64,000 bases of DNA from Candidatus Persebacteraceae bacterium Df01 (GCA_030386295.1 JANQAO010000001.1:323546-387545); one strand, 5' to 3'; shown: positions 53,403-63,022, counted from the first letter of the stretch. The notes: generated from the sequence alone by a model not told the origin. Made by a program: numbers and translations.

Positions 53403-54745
53403 GTATTTTGCTTGGTGCACTCAGTCCTTTAGACGGGCGTTATAAGCAACAAGTTGCGCCGTTGGCGGCGCATTTTAGTGAAAGCGCACTCATTCGCCAG
53501 CGAGCGGGAATTGAACTGGCGTGGCTTAAAACGCTGGCGCCACTGTTTGATTTTTCTCGCGATACAGATTTAGCAAAGCTGAATAGCATTGTTGTGGATG
53601 ACAATGCTGCAGCGGCTATTAAGGACATTGAAAAAACTACGCGGCACGATGTTAAGGCGGTGGAATATTGGTTGACCACACGTCTGCAGGAGCTGAGGCT
53701 AACGGAGTTGTGCCCACTGACACATTTTGGCTGCACATCGTGGGATATTAACAATATCGCGCTGGCGCGGATGGTTACCGGTGCCCTACAAGAAACCATG
53801 TCGCCGGCATTAGCAGATATTATTAGTGCACTGCGACAGCGCGCTGATAAATGTGCTACCCAGCCAATGCTAGCACGCACACACGGACAACCAGCATCAC
53901 CGACTACGGTGGGAAAAGAATTTGCTAATTTTGCAGCCCGTCTGAGTCCGCGGGCACAAAAAATTGCTATTTGTCGGTTACCCGGAAAAATGAACGGCGC
54001 CGTAGGAAATTACAACGCTCACATTGTTGCTCGGGCGGATTTGGATTGGCCGCGTATTGCCAAAACTTTTGTGGAATCGCAGGGATTACGGTTTGCTTCT
54101 CACACCACGCAGATTGAGCCTTATGATGACTTAGCCGATTTGTTTGGTTTGCTGCGCGGTGTTAACATTATTTTGCTGGATTTTTGCCGCGATATGTGGG
54201 GCTACATTGCACTAGATTATTTCGTTCAGCAGGCTGTGGCGGGCGAAGTCGGCTCTTCCACGATGCCGCACAAAATCAATCCTATTGACTTTGAAAATGC
54301 CGAGGGCAATATCGGTGTCGCTAACGCTTTGTTTTCACATTTTTCTGACAAATTACCGGTTTCCCGTTGGCAGCGTGATTTGAGCGATTCTACCGTTTTG
54401 CGCAATATCGGCACCGCCTTTGGTCACACATTATTGGCTTGGAGTGCCGTTTTGCGTGGACTACAAAGAGTAACCCTTAATCGGCAAGTGCTAGAAAACG
54501 ACTTGGATGCTAACTGGCAGGTGTTGGCAGAAGCCGTGCAAACAGTTATTCGCGCGGAAAACGCCGGTGACAATGCGTACGAGCAACTCAAAGAATTCTC
54601 CCGCGGTGCAACCGTAGATAAAGAACGGTTACAGGCGTTCATTCACAAATTGCCAGTTAGTGATGGCGCTAAAGCGCGCCTGTTAGCGCTGACCCCGCGT
54701 GATTATTGTGGTATTGCCGCAAGATTGGCGCAAGAGACAGCATAG
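53399..54745 (+). CDS. purB: Adenylosuccinate lyase
   Basis: 448 residues, GTG start in a GTGA overlap with the RmuC-like gene. The fumarase/aspartase signature GSSTMPHKINPIDFENAEG is complete, with ARTHGQPASPTTVGKEF and TSWDINNIALARM, as in the long E. coli-type PurB. It makes AMP from adenylosuccinate and AICAR from SAICAR. Co-translation with an RmuC-like gene is unexpected. A TTCG-capped hairpin follows. Confidence 0.96.
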   Translation: MSILLGALSPLDGRYKQQVAPLAAHFSESALIRQRAGIELAWLKTLAPLFDFSRDTDLAKLNSIVVDDNAAAAIKDIEKTTRHDVKAVEYWLTTRLQELRLTELCPLTHFGCTSWDINNIALARMVTGALQETMSPALADIISALRQRADKCATQPMLARTHGQPASPTTVGKEFANFAARLSPRAQKIAICRLPGKMNGAVGNYNAHIVARADLDWPRIAKTFVESQGLRFASHTTQIEPYDDLADLFGLLRGVNIILLDFCRDMWGYIALDYFVQQAVAGEVGSSTMPHKINPIDFENAEGNIGVANALFSHFSDKLPVSRWQRDLSDSTVLRNIGTAFGHTLLAWSAVLRGLQRVTLNRQVLENDLDANWQVLAEAVQTVIRAENAGDNAYEQLKEFSRGATVDKERLQAFIHKLPVSDGAKARLLALTPRDYCGIAARLAQETA

Positions 54746-54748
54746 CTG

Positions 54749-54764
54749 TCATTACTTCGGTAAT
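54749..54764 (+). terminator. UUCG hairpin after purB
   Basis: CATTAC-TTCG-GTAATG is a perfect six-pair stem with a very stable tetraloop, four bases after the stop. No T run follows at once, so it may stop or protect the transcript. Confidence 0.45.
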
Positions 54765-54804
54765 GCCTAAACTTCCTAATCTGGATGTCTTTTTCAGTAT
54801 ATCC

Positions 54805-54832
54805 TTCTAGCGAATAGTAAAAAATATATAAT
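54805..54832 (+). promoter_or_regulatory. Promoter of tRNA-Phe and the TPR gene
   Basis: A perfect TATAAT (54827-54832) with TTCTAG 16 bases upstream (54805-54810). It lies 21 bases before the tRNA. Confidence 0.5.
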
Positions 54833-54853
54833 ACTATTTTCCTGTTGGCAAGT

Positions 54854-54926
<73 letters not shown>

Positions 54927-54945
54927 CCTTTGGGTTATTCGCTTT

Positions 54946-56463
54946 ATGAAAAAAATGTTGCGTATTTTGCTGGCTTTTCTGTTGTTTCTTACGCCAGTGG
55001 CAGTGGCTAATAGCGGCGACAACATGACGGATGCCATGCGTGCTTTGTTTTTGTCTGCCAACGGTCGGCACGATGAAGCGGCGGAAACTTTTGCCCGATT
55101 GGGAAAAATTTTGAAAGATGCGAATTTGATGCGCGATGCCTCACAAGAAGCATGGCGCGCTAAAATGCCTGAAGCAGCATTGAAATACGCTCGGCAGTGG
55201 GAAGATTTTGGCGGCGGCAAGGCGGCATTGAATTGGCAAACTGCTATTTTATTATGGCAGGAACGCTATCATCGAGCCGAATTGATTTTAGCTAAACTTG
55301 CGGGTCAGGCAACTGATGAAGAATTATTTGAATTATTACGTAGAGCTCCCGACAAGCAGCAAGCCGCAGCAATTGGTAATCGCCAGTTGAGTCAGACGGT
55401 AGAGGGGCGACTGTTTGTAGTAAATTTGGCTCTTGTGGCGGAGGAGTGGGCATTGGCGGAAAGTGCCATTGCAGAAGGGCTCAAACGAGGCGGAAAAGAA
55501 ATAGATTTTTATCTTTTGCGGGCGAGGCTGGCAGGGCTTTCTGCTCGAAATTCCGCTCCGGCGCTAGCGCAATTGGAAAAATACCGTGATTCCGGCTGTG
55601 CTGGCTGGGCGGACGGTTGTACCGAGGCATCTTTAGTCCATGCTTACCGGCTGTTTTCTGAAGGCAATGTAAATTGGCGACAACCGTTGCTGGAAGCTGT
55701 TGTTGTTGCATCGGAATCCGCATTGCAGACTGGGCAATTTTTTGAGTCCTTGGGAATGCTGGTGCGCGCTGAAAGATATTATGAAAAAATTTCGTCACAG
55801 TTTTTTCATGCTCGTTTGGGACTGGTTCGAATTTCTCGCAATAATGGAAATTTTCAAGAAGCGCTTGACATTCTCAATAAATCTGCCGTCGCTAACGATC
55901 ATGAATTTATGTTGCGCGAAATGACGGCAGCGAATTTATTGGAAGAAATGGAAGGCGTGAAAGCGTCGTACGACCGCATCGTTGCAGCACGTCGAACCTC
56001 ACCGGAGAACCCTGATTTGCTTTATAGCCAGTCGCTGCTTGCAGAAAGCATCGGAGACATTGATGGTGCCTTAGACACGCTACGGGAAATGACGCGGCTA
56101 CATCCGCAACGCGCTGATGGCTGGAATGCGCTGGGATATGTGATGGCCGACCATAATCGCAATTTAGAAACAGCAGAAAAATATATCAAACGCGCTCTGA
56201 GTATTGACAGCAATGACCGAAATATCTTAGATAGCATGGGCTGGGTGCTGTATCGGCAAGGCAAATTATTGAAAGCACTTAATTTTTTGCAGCAAGCTGC
56301 GGCAAAAGGTTCGCCGCCTCCCACCGAAATTGCCGCTCATCTCGGCGAAGTGCATTGGATGCTGGGCAATAAACATCAAGCACAACGAATATTTGAGGAG
56401 GCGGCAGTGCGTGAACCCGACAATAGTGTGTTAAACGAAACCATTAAGCGGTTAGGAATATAA
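54946..56463 (+). CDS. Exported tetratricopeptide-repeat protein
   Basis: Start at ATG 54946, twenty bases after tRNA-Phe; a longer frame would run through the tRNA. 505 residues: signal peptide (MKKMLRILLAFLLFLTPVAVA), then helical repeats. Clear TPR units lie near the C-terminus, e.g. ADGWNALGYVMADHNRNLETAEKYIKRALSIDS, and DRNILDSMGWVLYRQGKL. The layout resembles proteobacterial TPR proteins thought to work at the outer membrane or in the periplasm. No lipobox is seen. Function unknown. Confidence 0.8.
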   Translation: MKKMLRILLAFLLFLTPVAVANSGDNMTDAMRALFLSANGRHDEAAETFARLGKILKDANLMRDASQEAWRAKMPEAALKYARQWEDFGGGKAALNWQTAILLWQERYHRAELILAKLAGQATDEELFELLRRAPDKQQAAAIGNRQLSQTVEGRLFVVNLALVAEEWALAESAIAEGLKRGGKEIDFYLLRARLAGLSARNSAPALAQLEKYRDSGCAGWADGCTEASLVHAYRLFSEGNVNWRQPLLEAVVVASESALQTGQFFESLGMLVRAERYYEKISSQFFHARLGLVRISRNNGNFQEALDILNKSAVANDHEFMLREMTAANLLEEMEGVKASYDRIVAARRTSPENPDLLYSQSLLAESIGDIDGALDTLREMTRLHPQRADGWNALGYVMADHNRNLETAEKYIKRALSIDSNDRNILDSMGWVLYRQGKLLKALNFLQQAAAKGSPPPTEIAAHLGEVHWMLGNKHQAQRIFEEAAVREPDNSVLNETIKRLGI

Positions 56464-56551
56464 CTCTTAAATCACGATAACATATTGAGATTTTAAGCAA
56501 CATTAATGTTTTGAAAATCGCAGGGTCTGTCTTTATGCTATTATTTATGTT

Positions 56552-58903
56552 ATGTTAGAAAAAACCGTCACGCCTCGTTTTATACGAGAGTCACAACGTG
56601 TGTATCATCCTGGAATTACGGCGTTACCAACCGGCACGGAGCGTTATGAAGTTGCCGGTGCTGGATTGTTGGTATTACGTTTGTTTAGTGGCGATACGTT
56701 GCGGCTGGTAGATGTTGAAGGTGGTCAGCCAGCGGAAATTGTGCCCTTTCGTCCACAAGGAGACTGTGATTCGGGCTTGCTTGACACCGCAGCTAATGGT
56801 CGTGCCGAGGGGCTAAAAAAAATGCTTGCGTATGGTAATCGCTTACAGACTGTGTTGGATAAAACCGGCATTAATTTAAATAGTGCTGTTTCTATTGATT
56901 GCTTTGGCAAAGAAAGTCCAGCCGGTGTCGAAGCTGTTTTTGTTGCGAGTAATGACGCGTTTGTTGTTATCGCTGCGCCGGGGGATAACATGATAGTGGA
57001 TGAATCTCATCCACCTACGCCTTTGCTGGCGTTTGTTGAGCGCGCTCACACTGCTGCTGAAAATATTTCTCCGCCGTTGCCCGAACCTTTAGCGGAGCCA
57101 AAGCTGGATTGCCGCGTGCACAGCGCTACTGCCAAGGCTTACCGCGTTAATGCGGGCGATTGGATTCAGCTTATTGATGTGGAAGGTCGCCAATGCGCTG
57201 ATTTTCAAGCGTTCTCTCTGGCAGCATTGGAAAAAGGTAAGGAGCGCTGTTTGGATTTGACTGTCAGCCGGACGCTTATGAGGCGCGCATATCCGACGCC
57301 GGGAGTGCATGCCAAATATTATGATTACAATTTTGAGCCGCTGGTAGAAATTGTGCAGGACACTTGCAACCGCCATGATGCTTTTGGTATCGCTTGTTGT
57401 GCTAAATATTATGAAGATATGGGCTATCCTGGGCACGTTAATTGTTCTGATAATTTTAATACTGAGCTTGAGCCTTATGGAGTGGAGCCGCGGCAAGGCT
57501 GGATGGCGATGAATTTCTTTTTTAATACGAATATAGACTGCGGCGAAAATTTTTGTTCGGATGAGCCGTGGTCGCGTCCCGGTGACTATGTTTTACTGCG
57601 GGCATTGACTGACTTGGTGTGCGTGTCATCTGCTTGCCCGGATGATATAGATCCAGCCAACGGCTGGAATCCGACAGACATACACCTTCGTACTTATGAT
57701 AAATCGTTGCGTGCTCGCCGTTCGGTGTGGTTTCGCAAGCGTCCCGATTCGGAGGCGGAAATGACAAAAGAGACTGGATTTCATCCTCGTACGGCAGCAC
57801 TGACGAGGGAATTTGTTGAAAGTAATGGCTATTGGCTTCCGGCGGGTTTTTCTGCTCGTGGGGCGCTGGACGAATATTGGGCTTGCCGTGAAAAGGCCGT
57901 GGCCGTTGACCTATCGGTATTGCGTAAATTTGAAATTGTTGGTCCGGATGCGGAAGCACTGCTGCAGTACTGCCTGACGCGTAACATGCGGCGGCTTGCT
58001 GTCGGTCAAGTGGTGTACACCGCTATGTGTTATGACACCGGAACGATGATAGATGATGGTACGGTATTTCGTTTAGGCGACGATGTGTTTCGCTGGGTTG
58101 GAGGTAATGATTATGGCGGTGAGTGGTTGCGCAAACAAGCAGCAAAATTGGAACTGAATGTTTTGGTTAAAACTTCTACTGACCATTTGCACAATTTATC
58201 GGTACAGGGGCCGTTAAGCCGAGATATTTTGCGTGACATCATATGGACGCATCCGCATCAACCAGCGTTGACGGAATTAACATGGTTTCGTTTTACTATA
58301 GGGCGGTTGGGTGATGAGCGCGGATTGCCGGTGTTGGTATCGCGTACGGGTTATACTGGTGAGTTGGGGTATGAGATTTTCTGTCACCCAACAGACGCGC
58401 CGGCGGTGTGGGATAAAGTTATGGCAGCCGGAGCACCACACGGTATCGTGCCGATGGGATTGACGGCGCTAGATATGGTTCGTGTGGAGGCGGGATTGAT
58501 TTTCGCTGGCCATGAATTTGATGACCAGACGGATCCTTATGAAGCTGGAATCGGTTTTGCAGTACCTGCGCAAAAAAATGACGATTTTATTGGTCGCGAT
58601 GCTTTGTTGCGCCGCTGTGAAAATCCGCAACGCGTACTTGTTGGATTGGAGTTGGCGGGAGAAGAATTGGCATTGCACGGTGATTGTGTGCGCGTCGGTC
58701 GCCAACAGGTGGGCATTGTTACTAGTGCCGTGCGCTCGCCGTTGTTGGGTAAAAATTTGGCATTGTGCCGTATCGCCATCGAGTATGCGGACATTGGTAC
58801 TCAAGTAGAAGTCGGTAAATTAGACGGTCATCAAAAACGCATTCCGGCTGTGGTGGTTAAATTTCCTTTTTATGATCCGGAAAAGAAAAGACCGCGTGCT
58901 TAG
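56552..58903 (+). CDS. DUF1989-DUF1989-GcvT fusion protein (aminomethyltransferase-like)
   Basis: 783 residues. Residues about 1-185 and 190-390 are two DUF1989-like copies, each with a VDVEG/IDVEGRQ strand: LRLVDVEGGQPAEI in the first and IQLIDVEGRQCADFQAF in the second. The second also has ERCLDLTVSRTLMR, DTCNRHDAFG and CSDNFNTEL, which fit an active copy; the first lacks the Cys and looks degenerate. From about 420 to the end is a GcvT-type folate-binding domain (VLVSRTGYTGELGYEIF, ALDMVRVEAGLIFAGHEFDD, YEAGIGFAV). DUF1989 proteins include urea carboxylase-linked and carboxyguanidine deiminase subunits; GcvT proteins move one-carbon units to tetrahydrofolate. A folate-linked demethylation of a nitrogen compound is inference. 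Confidence 0.78.
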   Translation: MLEKTVTPRFIRESQRVYHPGITALPTGTERYEVAGAGLLVLRLFSGDTLRLVDVEGGQPAEIVPFRPQGDCDSGLLDTAANGRAEGLKKMLAYGNRLQTVLDKTGINLNSAVSIDCFGKESPAGVEAVFVASNDAFVVIAAPGDNMIVDESHPPTPLLAFVERAHTAAENISPPLPEPLAEPKLDCRVHSATAKAYRVNAGDWIQLIDVEGRQCADFQAFSLAALEKGKERCLDLTVSRTLMRRAYPTPGVHAKYYDYNFEPLVEIVQDTCNRHDAFGIACCAKYYEDMGYPGHVNCSDNFNTELEPYGVEPRQGWMAMNFFFNTNIDCGENFCSDEPWSRPGDYVLLRALTDLVCVSSACPDDIDPANGWNPTDIHLRTYDKSLRARRSVWFRKRPDSEAEMTKETGFHPRTAALTREFVESNGYWLPAGFSARGALDEYWACREKAVAVDLSVLRKFEIVGPDAEALLQYCLTRNMRRLAVGQVVYTAMCYDTGTMIDDGTVFRLGDDVFRWVGGNDYGGEWLRKQAAKLELNVLVKTSTDHLHNLSVQGPLSRDILRDIIWTHPHQPALTELTWFRFTIGRLGDERGLPVLVSRTGYTGELGYEIFCHPTDAPAVWDKVMAAGAPHGIVPMGLTALDMVRVEAGLIFAGHEFDDQTDPYEAGIGFAVPAQKNDDFIGRDALLRRCENPQRVLVGLELAGEELALHGDCVRVGRQQVGIVTSAVRSPLLGKNLALCRIAIEYADIGTQVEVGKLDGHQKRIPAVVVKFPFYDPEKKRPRA

Positions 58904-59000
58904 CCTGGCGGCAGCTGTACTCAATATATAATGCAGCTTTTGTAGTGTGGTACAGGTTGCCTTTTGGCAGCACACTATAATTTCTGAGTTGCTGTTTTTT

Positions 59001-60185
59001 ATGAAAATCACTGACGCTAAAACATTTGTTGTTGCAAATCCGCCACCGTCAAGGGGAGGAAGCTATTGGGTATTTGTCAAACTCACTACCGACAACGGTA
59101 TCAGCGGTGTCGGCGAATTGTACGGTGCACCATTTCATCCGCAGGCATTGGAAGCAATGATTGCCGATGTTTGTGAACGTCATGTATTTGGTTCTGATCC
59201 ATTTGCCACTGAACGACTGTACCGTATTGTGTATTCGCGTAATTACACGCAACGTCCGGACGCGTCGTTGGTTGCTGTATTGAGTGCGGTGGAGACTGCC
59301 TGTTGGGACATAGTTGGTAAAGCGCTGGAACAACCGGTATGTCGATTGCTGGGAGGGCCAGTGCGCGAACGGCTGCGTAGCTATTCTTATCTTTATCCTG
59401 AAGACGGCGATACCGGCTGCGTGTACACTGATTCTGATTTAGCTGCCGAACGAGCGACGGCATATGTCAAGCACGGTTTTACCGCTGTCAAATTTGACCC
59501 GATTGATACTTATAGTGCTTTTGATCCGCGCCAGTTGTCATTGGCAGAACTCAGTCGCGCTGAAACGATAGTGCGAAAAATGCGTGAGGCAGTGGGCGAT
59601 TCTTGCGATTTACTTATTGGGACGCATGGACAAATGACACCGGCAGCAGCGCTGAGATTGGCGCGCCGGCTGGAGCCATATGATCCGCTATGGCTGGAAG
59701 AACCAGTGCCTCCAGAAAACCCTACTGCCATGGCAAAAGTAGCGCAGGCGACACGTATTCCTATTGCTACTGGTGAGCGTCTTTGCACTAAACAAGAGTT
59801 TGCCCGTCTGCTGGAAGCTGGGGGTGCAGCTATTTTGCAGCCGGCGTTGGGGCGCATGGGTGGTATCGGAGAAATGAAAAAAGTTGCCGCTTTGGCCGAA
59901 ACCTACTATACGCAATTGGCACCACACTGTTATTGTGGTCCCATAGAAGCGGCGGCAAATATTCACTTGGCCGCTGCGATACCTAATTTTCTTATATTAG
60001 AAAGTATTCATACATTTGGTGGGTTCCATGCCGATATTCTTAGTGTTCCATTGCAGTGGGAAGATGGTTATGTTACCGTTCCTACCGCACCCGGCTTGGG
60101 AGTAGAACTGAACGAAAGTGTTGCCAATGCGCATCCTTATAATGATGATGCACTGCACCTTACGCCTTGCAATACACCCGATTAA
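59001..60185 (+). CDS. Enolase-superfamily protein (mandelate racemase/galactonate dehydratase-like)
   Basis: Start at ATG 59001 (an earlier frame from 58947 lacks family sequence); 394 residues. N-terminal capping domain, then the barrel: AVKFDPID, LWLEEPVPPENP (Glu metal ligand), IPIATGERLCTKQ (Glu ligand) and LAPHCYCGPIEAAAN (His). Compared by eye with galactonate dehydratase, the first ligand Asp in VDFHGR is Gly here (LIGTHGQ), and the QPD of the His-Asp pair is QPA. It may use a shifted ligand set or a different reaction. It follows the DUF1989-GcvT gene by 97 bases and could share its pathway. Confidence 0.8.
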   Translation: MKITDAKTFVVANPPPSRGGSYWVFVKLTTDNGISGVGELYGAPFHPQALEAMIADVCERHVFGSDPFATERLYRIVYSRNYTQRPDASLVAVLSAVETACWDIVGKALEQPVCRLLGGPVRERLRSYSYLYPEDGDTGCVYTDSDLAAERATAYVKHGFTAVKFDPIDTYSAFDPRQLSLAELSRAETIVRKMREAVGDSCDLLIGTHGQMTPAAALRLARRLEPYDPLWLEEPVPPENPTAMAKVAQATRIPIATGERLCTKQEFARLLEAGGAAILQPALGRMGGIGEMKKVAALAETYYTQLAPHCYCGPIEAAANIHLAAAIPNFLILESIHTFGGFHADILSVPLQWEDGYVTVPTAPGLGVELNESVANAHPYNDDALHLTPCNTPD

Positions 60186-60255
60186 TGTCTTGATGTTTAT
60201 GATAATTGTATTTTTGGGCGAAAGAAATCCACTATAGGAGCTATTTTAAATATTT

Positions 60256-60663
60256 ATGTTGACGATTAAAGTGCTTCATATTGCCGCCGTTGTCTTCTGG
60301 TACGCGGGACTACTATATTTGCCGCGGTTATTTGTGTATCATACGGAAGCCGAAGATGACATCAGCCGCCAGCGTTTTTGCCTTATGGAATCGCGATTGT
60401 ATTGGCGTATTATGTTGCCGTCAATGGTGGTGACGTTAATTTGTGGATTGTTGTTGCTGCCAAATTATCAAGGAGGATGGATTGGTATAAAACTGCTGCT
60501 GGTGCTGCTGCTGGTGTTATATCATATTTATTGTGGCGTTGTAGTGCGGCGTTTTGTCATAGGCGGGACGCCACACAGTGGGCGATTTTTTCGGATTTTT
60601 AATGAAATTCCGCCGTTGGTGTTGTTAGTTGTTGTCTGGTTGGTTGTTGTCAAACCGTTTTAG
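60256..60663 (+). CDS. hemJ: Protoporphyrinogen IX oxidase HemJ
   Basis: 135 residues with four membrane helices. The N-terminus KVLHIAAVVFWYAGLLYLPR followed by LFVYH is the HemJ signature, including the conserved His and the RLFVYH stretch. HemJ oxidises protoporphyrinogen IX late in heme synthesis in many Gram-negative bacteria that lack HemG or HemY. Short compared with some members but complete at both ends. Possible last gene of a unit with the enolase-like protein (70-base spacer). Confidence 0.88.
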   Translation: MLTIKVLHIAAVVFWYAGLLYLPRLFVYHTEAEDDISRQRFCLMESRLYWRIMLPSMVVTLICGLLLLPNYQGGWIGIKLLLVLLLVLYHIYCGVVVRRFVIGGTPHSGRFFRIFNEIPPLVLLVVVWLVVVKPF

Positions 60664-60713
60664 GTATTCGGAATAGACGGGGCATCATGGCAAATTATCT
60701 TGCGGGTGTGGCG

Positions 60714-60735
60714 ATTAATGAGTATTAATTTTTTT
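60714..60735 (+). terminator. Candidate terminator after hemJ
   Basis: ATTAAT-GAGT-ATTAAT followed by seven T. The stem is only A/T pairs, but the U tract is good. Confidence 0.35.
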
Positions 60736-60774
60736 GTTTTATAAATATTGGGATAAATTTTTTTAAAGGTTTTT

Positions 60775-61587
60775 ATGATAGCGCTTATTTTTCAGACGAT
60801 TTACATTGCCGTTTACAACGCAGCCAAATCTTTCTATTACGCGGTTCCTACACTGCTGGTATTTGACGTTTTGGCGGCAGCTTACTTTCACGTTTATGAG
60901 TCGATGCCGCCCATACCACTGGCGTTGGGGGCTTTTTGCATCATTTTATTTTTTGGTATCCTTTATGTCTTTGTCAGCATGCGGCTTATGCTAGACCCAC
61001 ATGCTCCTCCTCTTTTTATGGAAACATTGCTTTGGAAGCGAGCTCATAGTGATTTTCTTGTTTTCATAGGCATTTTTTTTCTGTTGCTGGGCGTGCTTAT
61101 TATGATTATGGCCGACCGAGCTCAAGTTTTGTCCGAATTCACACAAAACTTGATTTATCAACGCGCGAACGCAAAAATTGAGGAAGAGCATAGTGTTCAT
61201 CAAACGGGAATAATCGTTGTTCTGTTTAGTTCTCGTGTTTTTGTTGGATTTTTTATTATTGGCATGGTGGCATTATGGATTTATGCTTATCGTGCATGCA
61301 TTAGAATACCGGCATACGCCGATGGTTGGCAATTAAGTACGCACGAAGCCATGGACTTGACAAAAACAAAAATTTTAGAAATTATTTTTTGCTCTTTATT
61401 TATCAATAATGGGTTGCTTGTTTTTGCCTCCGTCGTTCTGCCTTGGGATATTGATGAACTATGGTTGAAAGCGGTCACCGTCGGCGGCGTTTTTTGGCTT
61501 TTTCTTCACGCCAACATGGCGCTATCTGTGGCTATGTACAAGCGCTATACTGAGGGTTATCAAATGCGTCGGGAAAGATATTTTTAA
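60775..61587 (+). CDS. Multi-spanning membrane protein of unknown function
   Basis: 270 residues with about six membrane helices (near residues 25-45, 50-72, 98-116, 148-170, 203-222, 236-252). Polar loops hold YESMPPIP, MLDPHAPPLFMETLLWKRAHSD and YADGWQLSTHEAMDLTK. An AAAGG ribosome site precedes the ATG. I do not recognise a family. Nothing in it resembles a known transporter signature, and the neighbours hemJ and nhaA give no clear role. Confidence 0.65.
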   Translation: MIALIFQTIYIAVYNAAKSFYYAVPTLLVFDVLAAAYFHVYESMPPIPLALGAFCIILFFGILYVFVSMRLMLDPHAPPLFMETLLWKRAHSDFLVFIGIFFLLLGVLIMIMADRAQVLSEFTQNLIYQRANAKIEEEHSVHQTGIIVVLFSSRVFVGFFIIGMVALWIYAYRACIRIPAYADGWQLSTHEAMDLTKTKILEIIFCSLFINNGLLVFASVVLPWDIDELWLKAVTVGGVFWLFLHANMALSVAMYKRYTEGYQMRRERYF

Positions 61588-61754
61588 AAAAGAGGATAGG
61601 TATTTGAATAACTTTGTAGCTGTACTGGTATTTTTATCGTTGACGTTAATCTCTTAGCAAGTGAGGGTTATTGATATTGAGCTAGAGAAAATTCGTCAAA
61701 CTGCCGATTAACAGCTGGCAGGCAAAAATAAATATTTTGCATAAGGAGCTTGTA

Positions 61755-61780
61755 CGGTTGGTGATATTACCGCTTTTTTT
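61755..61780 (+). terminator. Candidate terminator downstream of the unknown membrane protein
   Basis: CGGT and ACCG pair around a ten-base loop and are followed by CTTTTTTT. It lies between the two convergent genes, in a 235-base spacer that otherwise shows nothing. Confidence 0.35.
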
Positions 61781-61822
61781 AGATTTGTTTTTCAGGCTTT
61801 TACTAATATTTTCTGCTGTCGG

Positions 61823-63019
61823 CTATTTATCAAGGGATAAACTGGGTAAAGCGATGAAACGCAACATTAAATATCCTAACACACCAGCAATGGATGAACC
61901 AAAAATCACACCAAGTTTGACAAAGTTCACCATATCAAGGTTGCCTTCGGCAAACGCTAGGTTACCGATAAACAAAGACACTGTAAAACCAATTCCGCAC
62001 AGCAGGGAAAGTCCCATCATCGCCAGCCACGAGCAGTCGCGCGGTAATGTTGCGGCGCCACTTTTGACCATCAGCCATACGGTGCCGGTGATGCCGATGG
62101 CCTTGCCCGCCAAGAGCCCCATTGTGATACCCAACGGCAGCGGATTGAGTAATACCGACGGTGATAAGCCGGAAAAATTGACGCCGGCGTTGGCAAAGGC
62201 AAAAAGAGGCAAAATTAAAAAAGTTACCATTGTGTGCAAATCGTGTTCCAGCTTCGGCAATGGTGATTTTTTGTTTCCAGTCATCCGTAGTGGTACAGTA
62301 AAAGCAACAGCTACCCCAGCCAACGTGGCGTGTACACCGGATTGCAGTACGCAAACCCACAAAATTCCTCCCAGCAACAGATATGGTGTTCGTGAACAAA
62401 CTTCATATCGATTAAGAGTCCCCAAACCGACAATAATCAATAGTGACAGCAGCAGAGGCACTGTTGACAAGTCGCTGGTATAAAAAACCGCGATAATCGC
62501 AATTGCGCCTAAATCGTCAATAACTGCCACTGCCAAAAGAAAAACTTTGAGCGCCAATGGCACTCGTTTGCCCAACAATGACAATACACCCAGCGAGAAT
62601 GCGATGTCGGTGGCGGTGGGGATTGCCCAACCGCGCATAGCGATTGAATCATCCCAATTGAAAAAGGCATAAATGAGTGCTGGTCCTGCCATCCCACCTG
62701 CCGCCGCAACCGCTGGCAACATTGCTTGCGCCCGTGAAGACAATTCGCCTTCTACTAACTCACGCTTAATTTCTAATCCCACCAGCAAAAAGAAAAGCGC
62801 CATAAGACCGTCGTTGATAAAGTGCGTCAAAGAAAGAGAAAAAGTCTGCTCGCCCAGTACCACGCCAATCGGCACGTGCAAAAAATGCGCGTAAGCGGAA
62901 CGGAGCTCGCTGTTGGCCATTAACATAGCTAATAAAGCGGCAATAAATAGGCAAATTCCGCCGGCAATTTCTGTCGCAAAAAAGTGTGAAAGCGTCTGAT
63001 AGGCGCGCTTTATTGGCAT
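61823..63019 (-). CDS. nhaA: Na+/H+ antiporter NhaA
   Basis: 398 residues, about twelve membrane helices. The paired aspartates of the ion site are in AVAVIDDLGAIAI, and GWAIPTATDIAFSLGVL and FALFFLLVGLEIKRELVEGEL-like segments (MALFFLLVGLEIKRE) are family hallmarks. NhaA exchanges two protons for one sodium, keeping pH and salt balance, which fits a saline habitat. Three bases separate it from the upstream prpD. Confidence 0.95.
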   Translation of the reverse strand: MPIKRAYQTLSHFFATEIAGGICLFIAALLAMLMANSELRSAYAHFLHVPIGVVLGEQTFSLSLTHFINDGLMALFFLLVGLEIKRELVEGELSSRAQAMLPAVAAAGGMAGPALIYAFFNWDDSIAMRGWAIPTATDIAFSLGVLSLLGKRVPLALKVFLLAVAVIDDLGAIAIIAVFYTSDLSTVPLLLSLLIIVGLGTLNRYEVCSRTPYLLLGGILWVCVLQSGVHATLAGVAVAFTVPLRMTGNKKSPLPKLEHDLHTMVTFLILPLFAFANAGVNFSGLSPSVLLNPLPLGITMGLLAGKAIGITGTVWLMVKSGAATLPRDCSWLAMMGLSLLCGIGFTVSLFIGNLAFAEGNLDMVNFVKLGVIFGSSIAGVLGYLMLRFIALPSLSLDK

Positions 63020-63022
63020 GAA

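Noticed and set aside
61737-62483. A 248-codon open frame opposite nhaA
   Set aside because: Lies antisense within nhaA, is Ser/Thr/Pro-rich without domain pattern, and is an expected shadow of the real gene.
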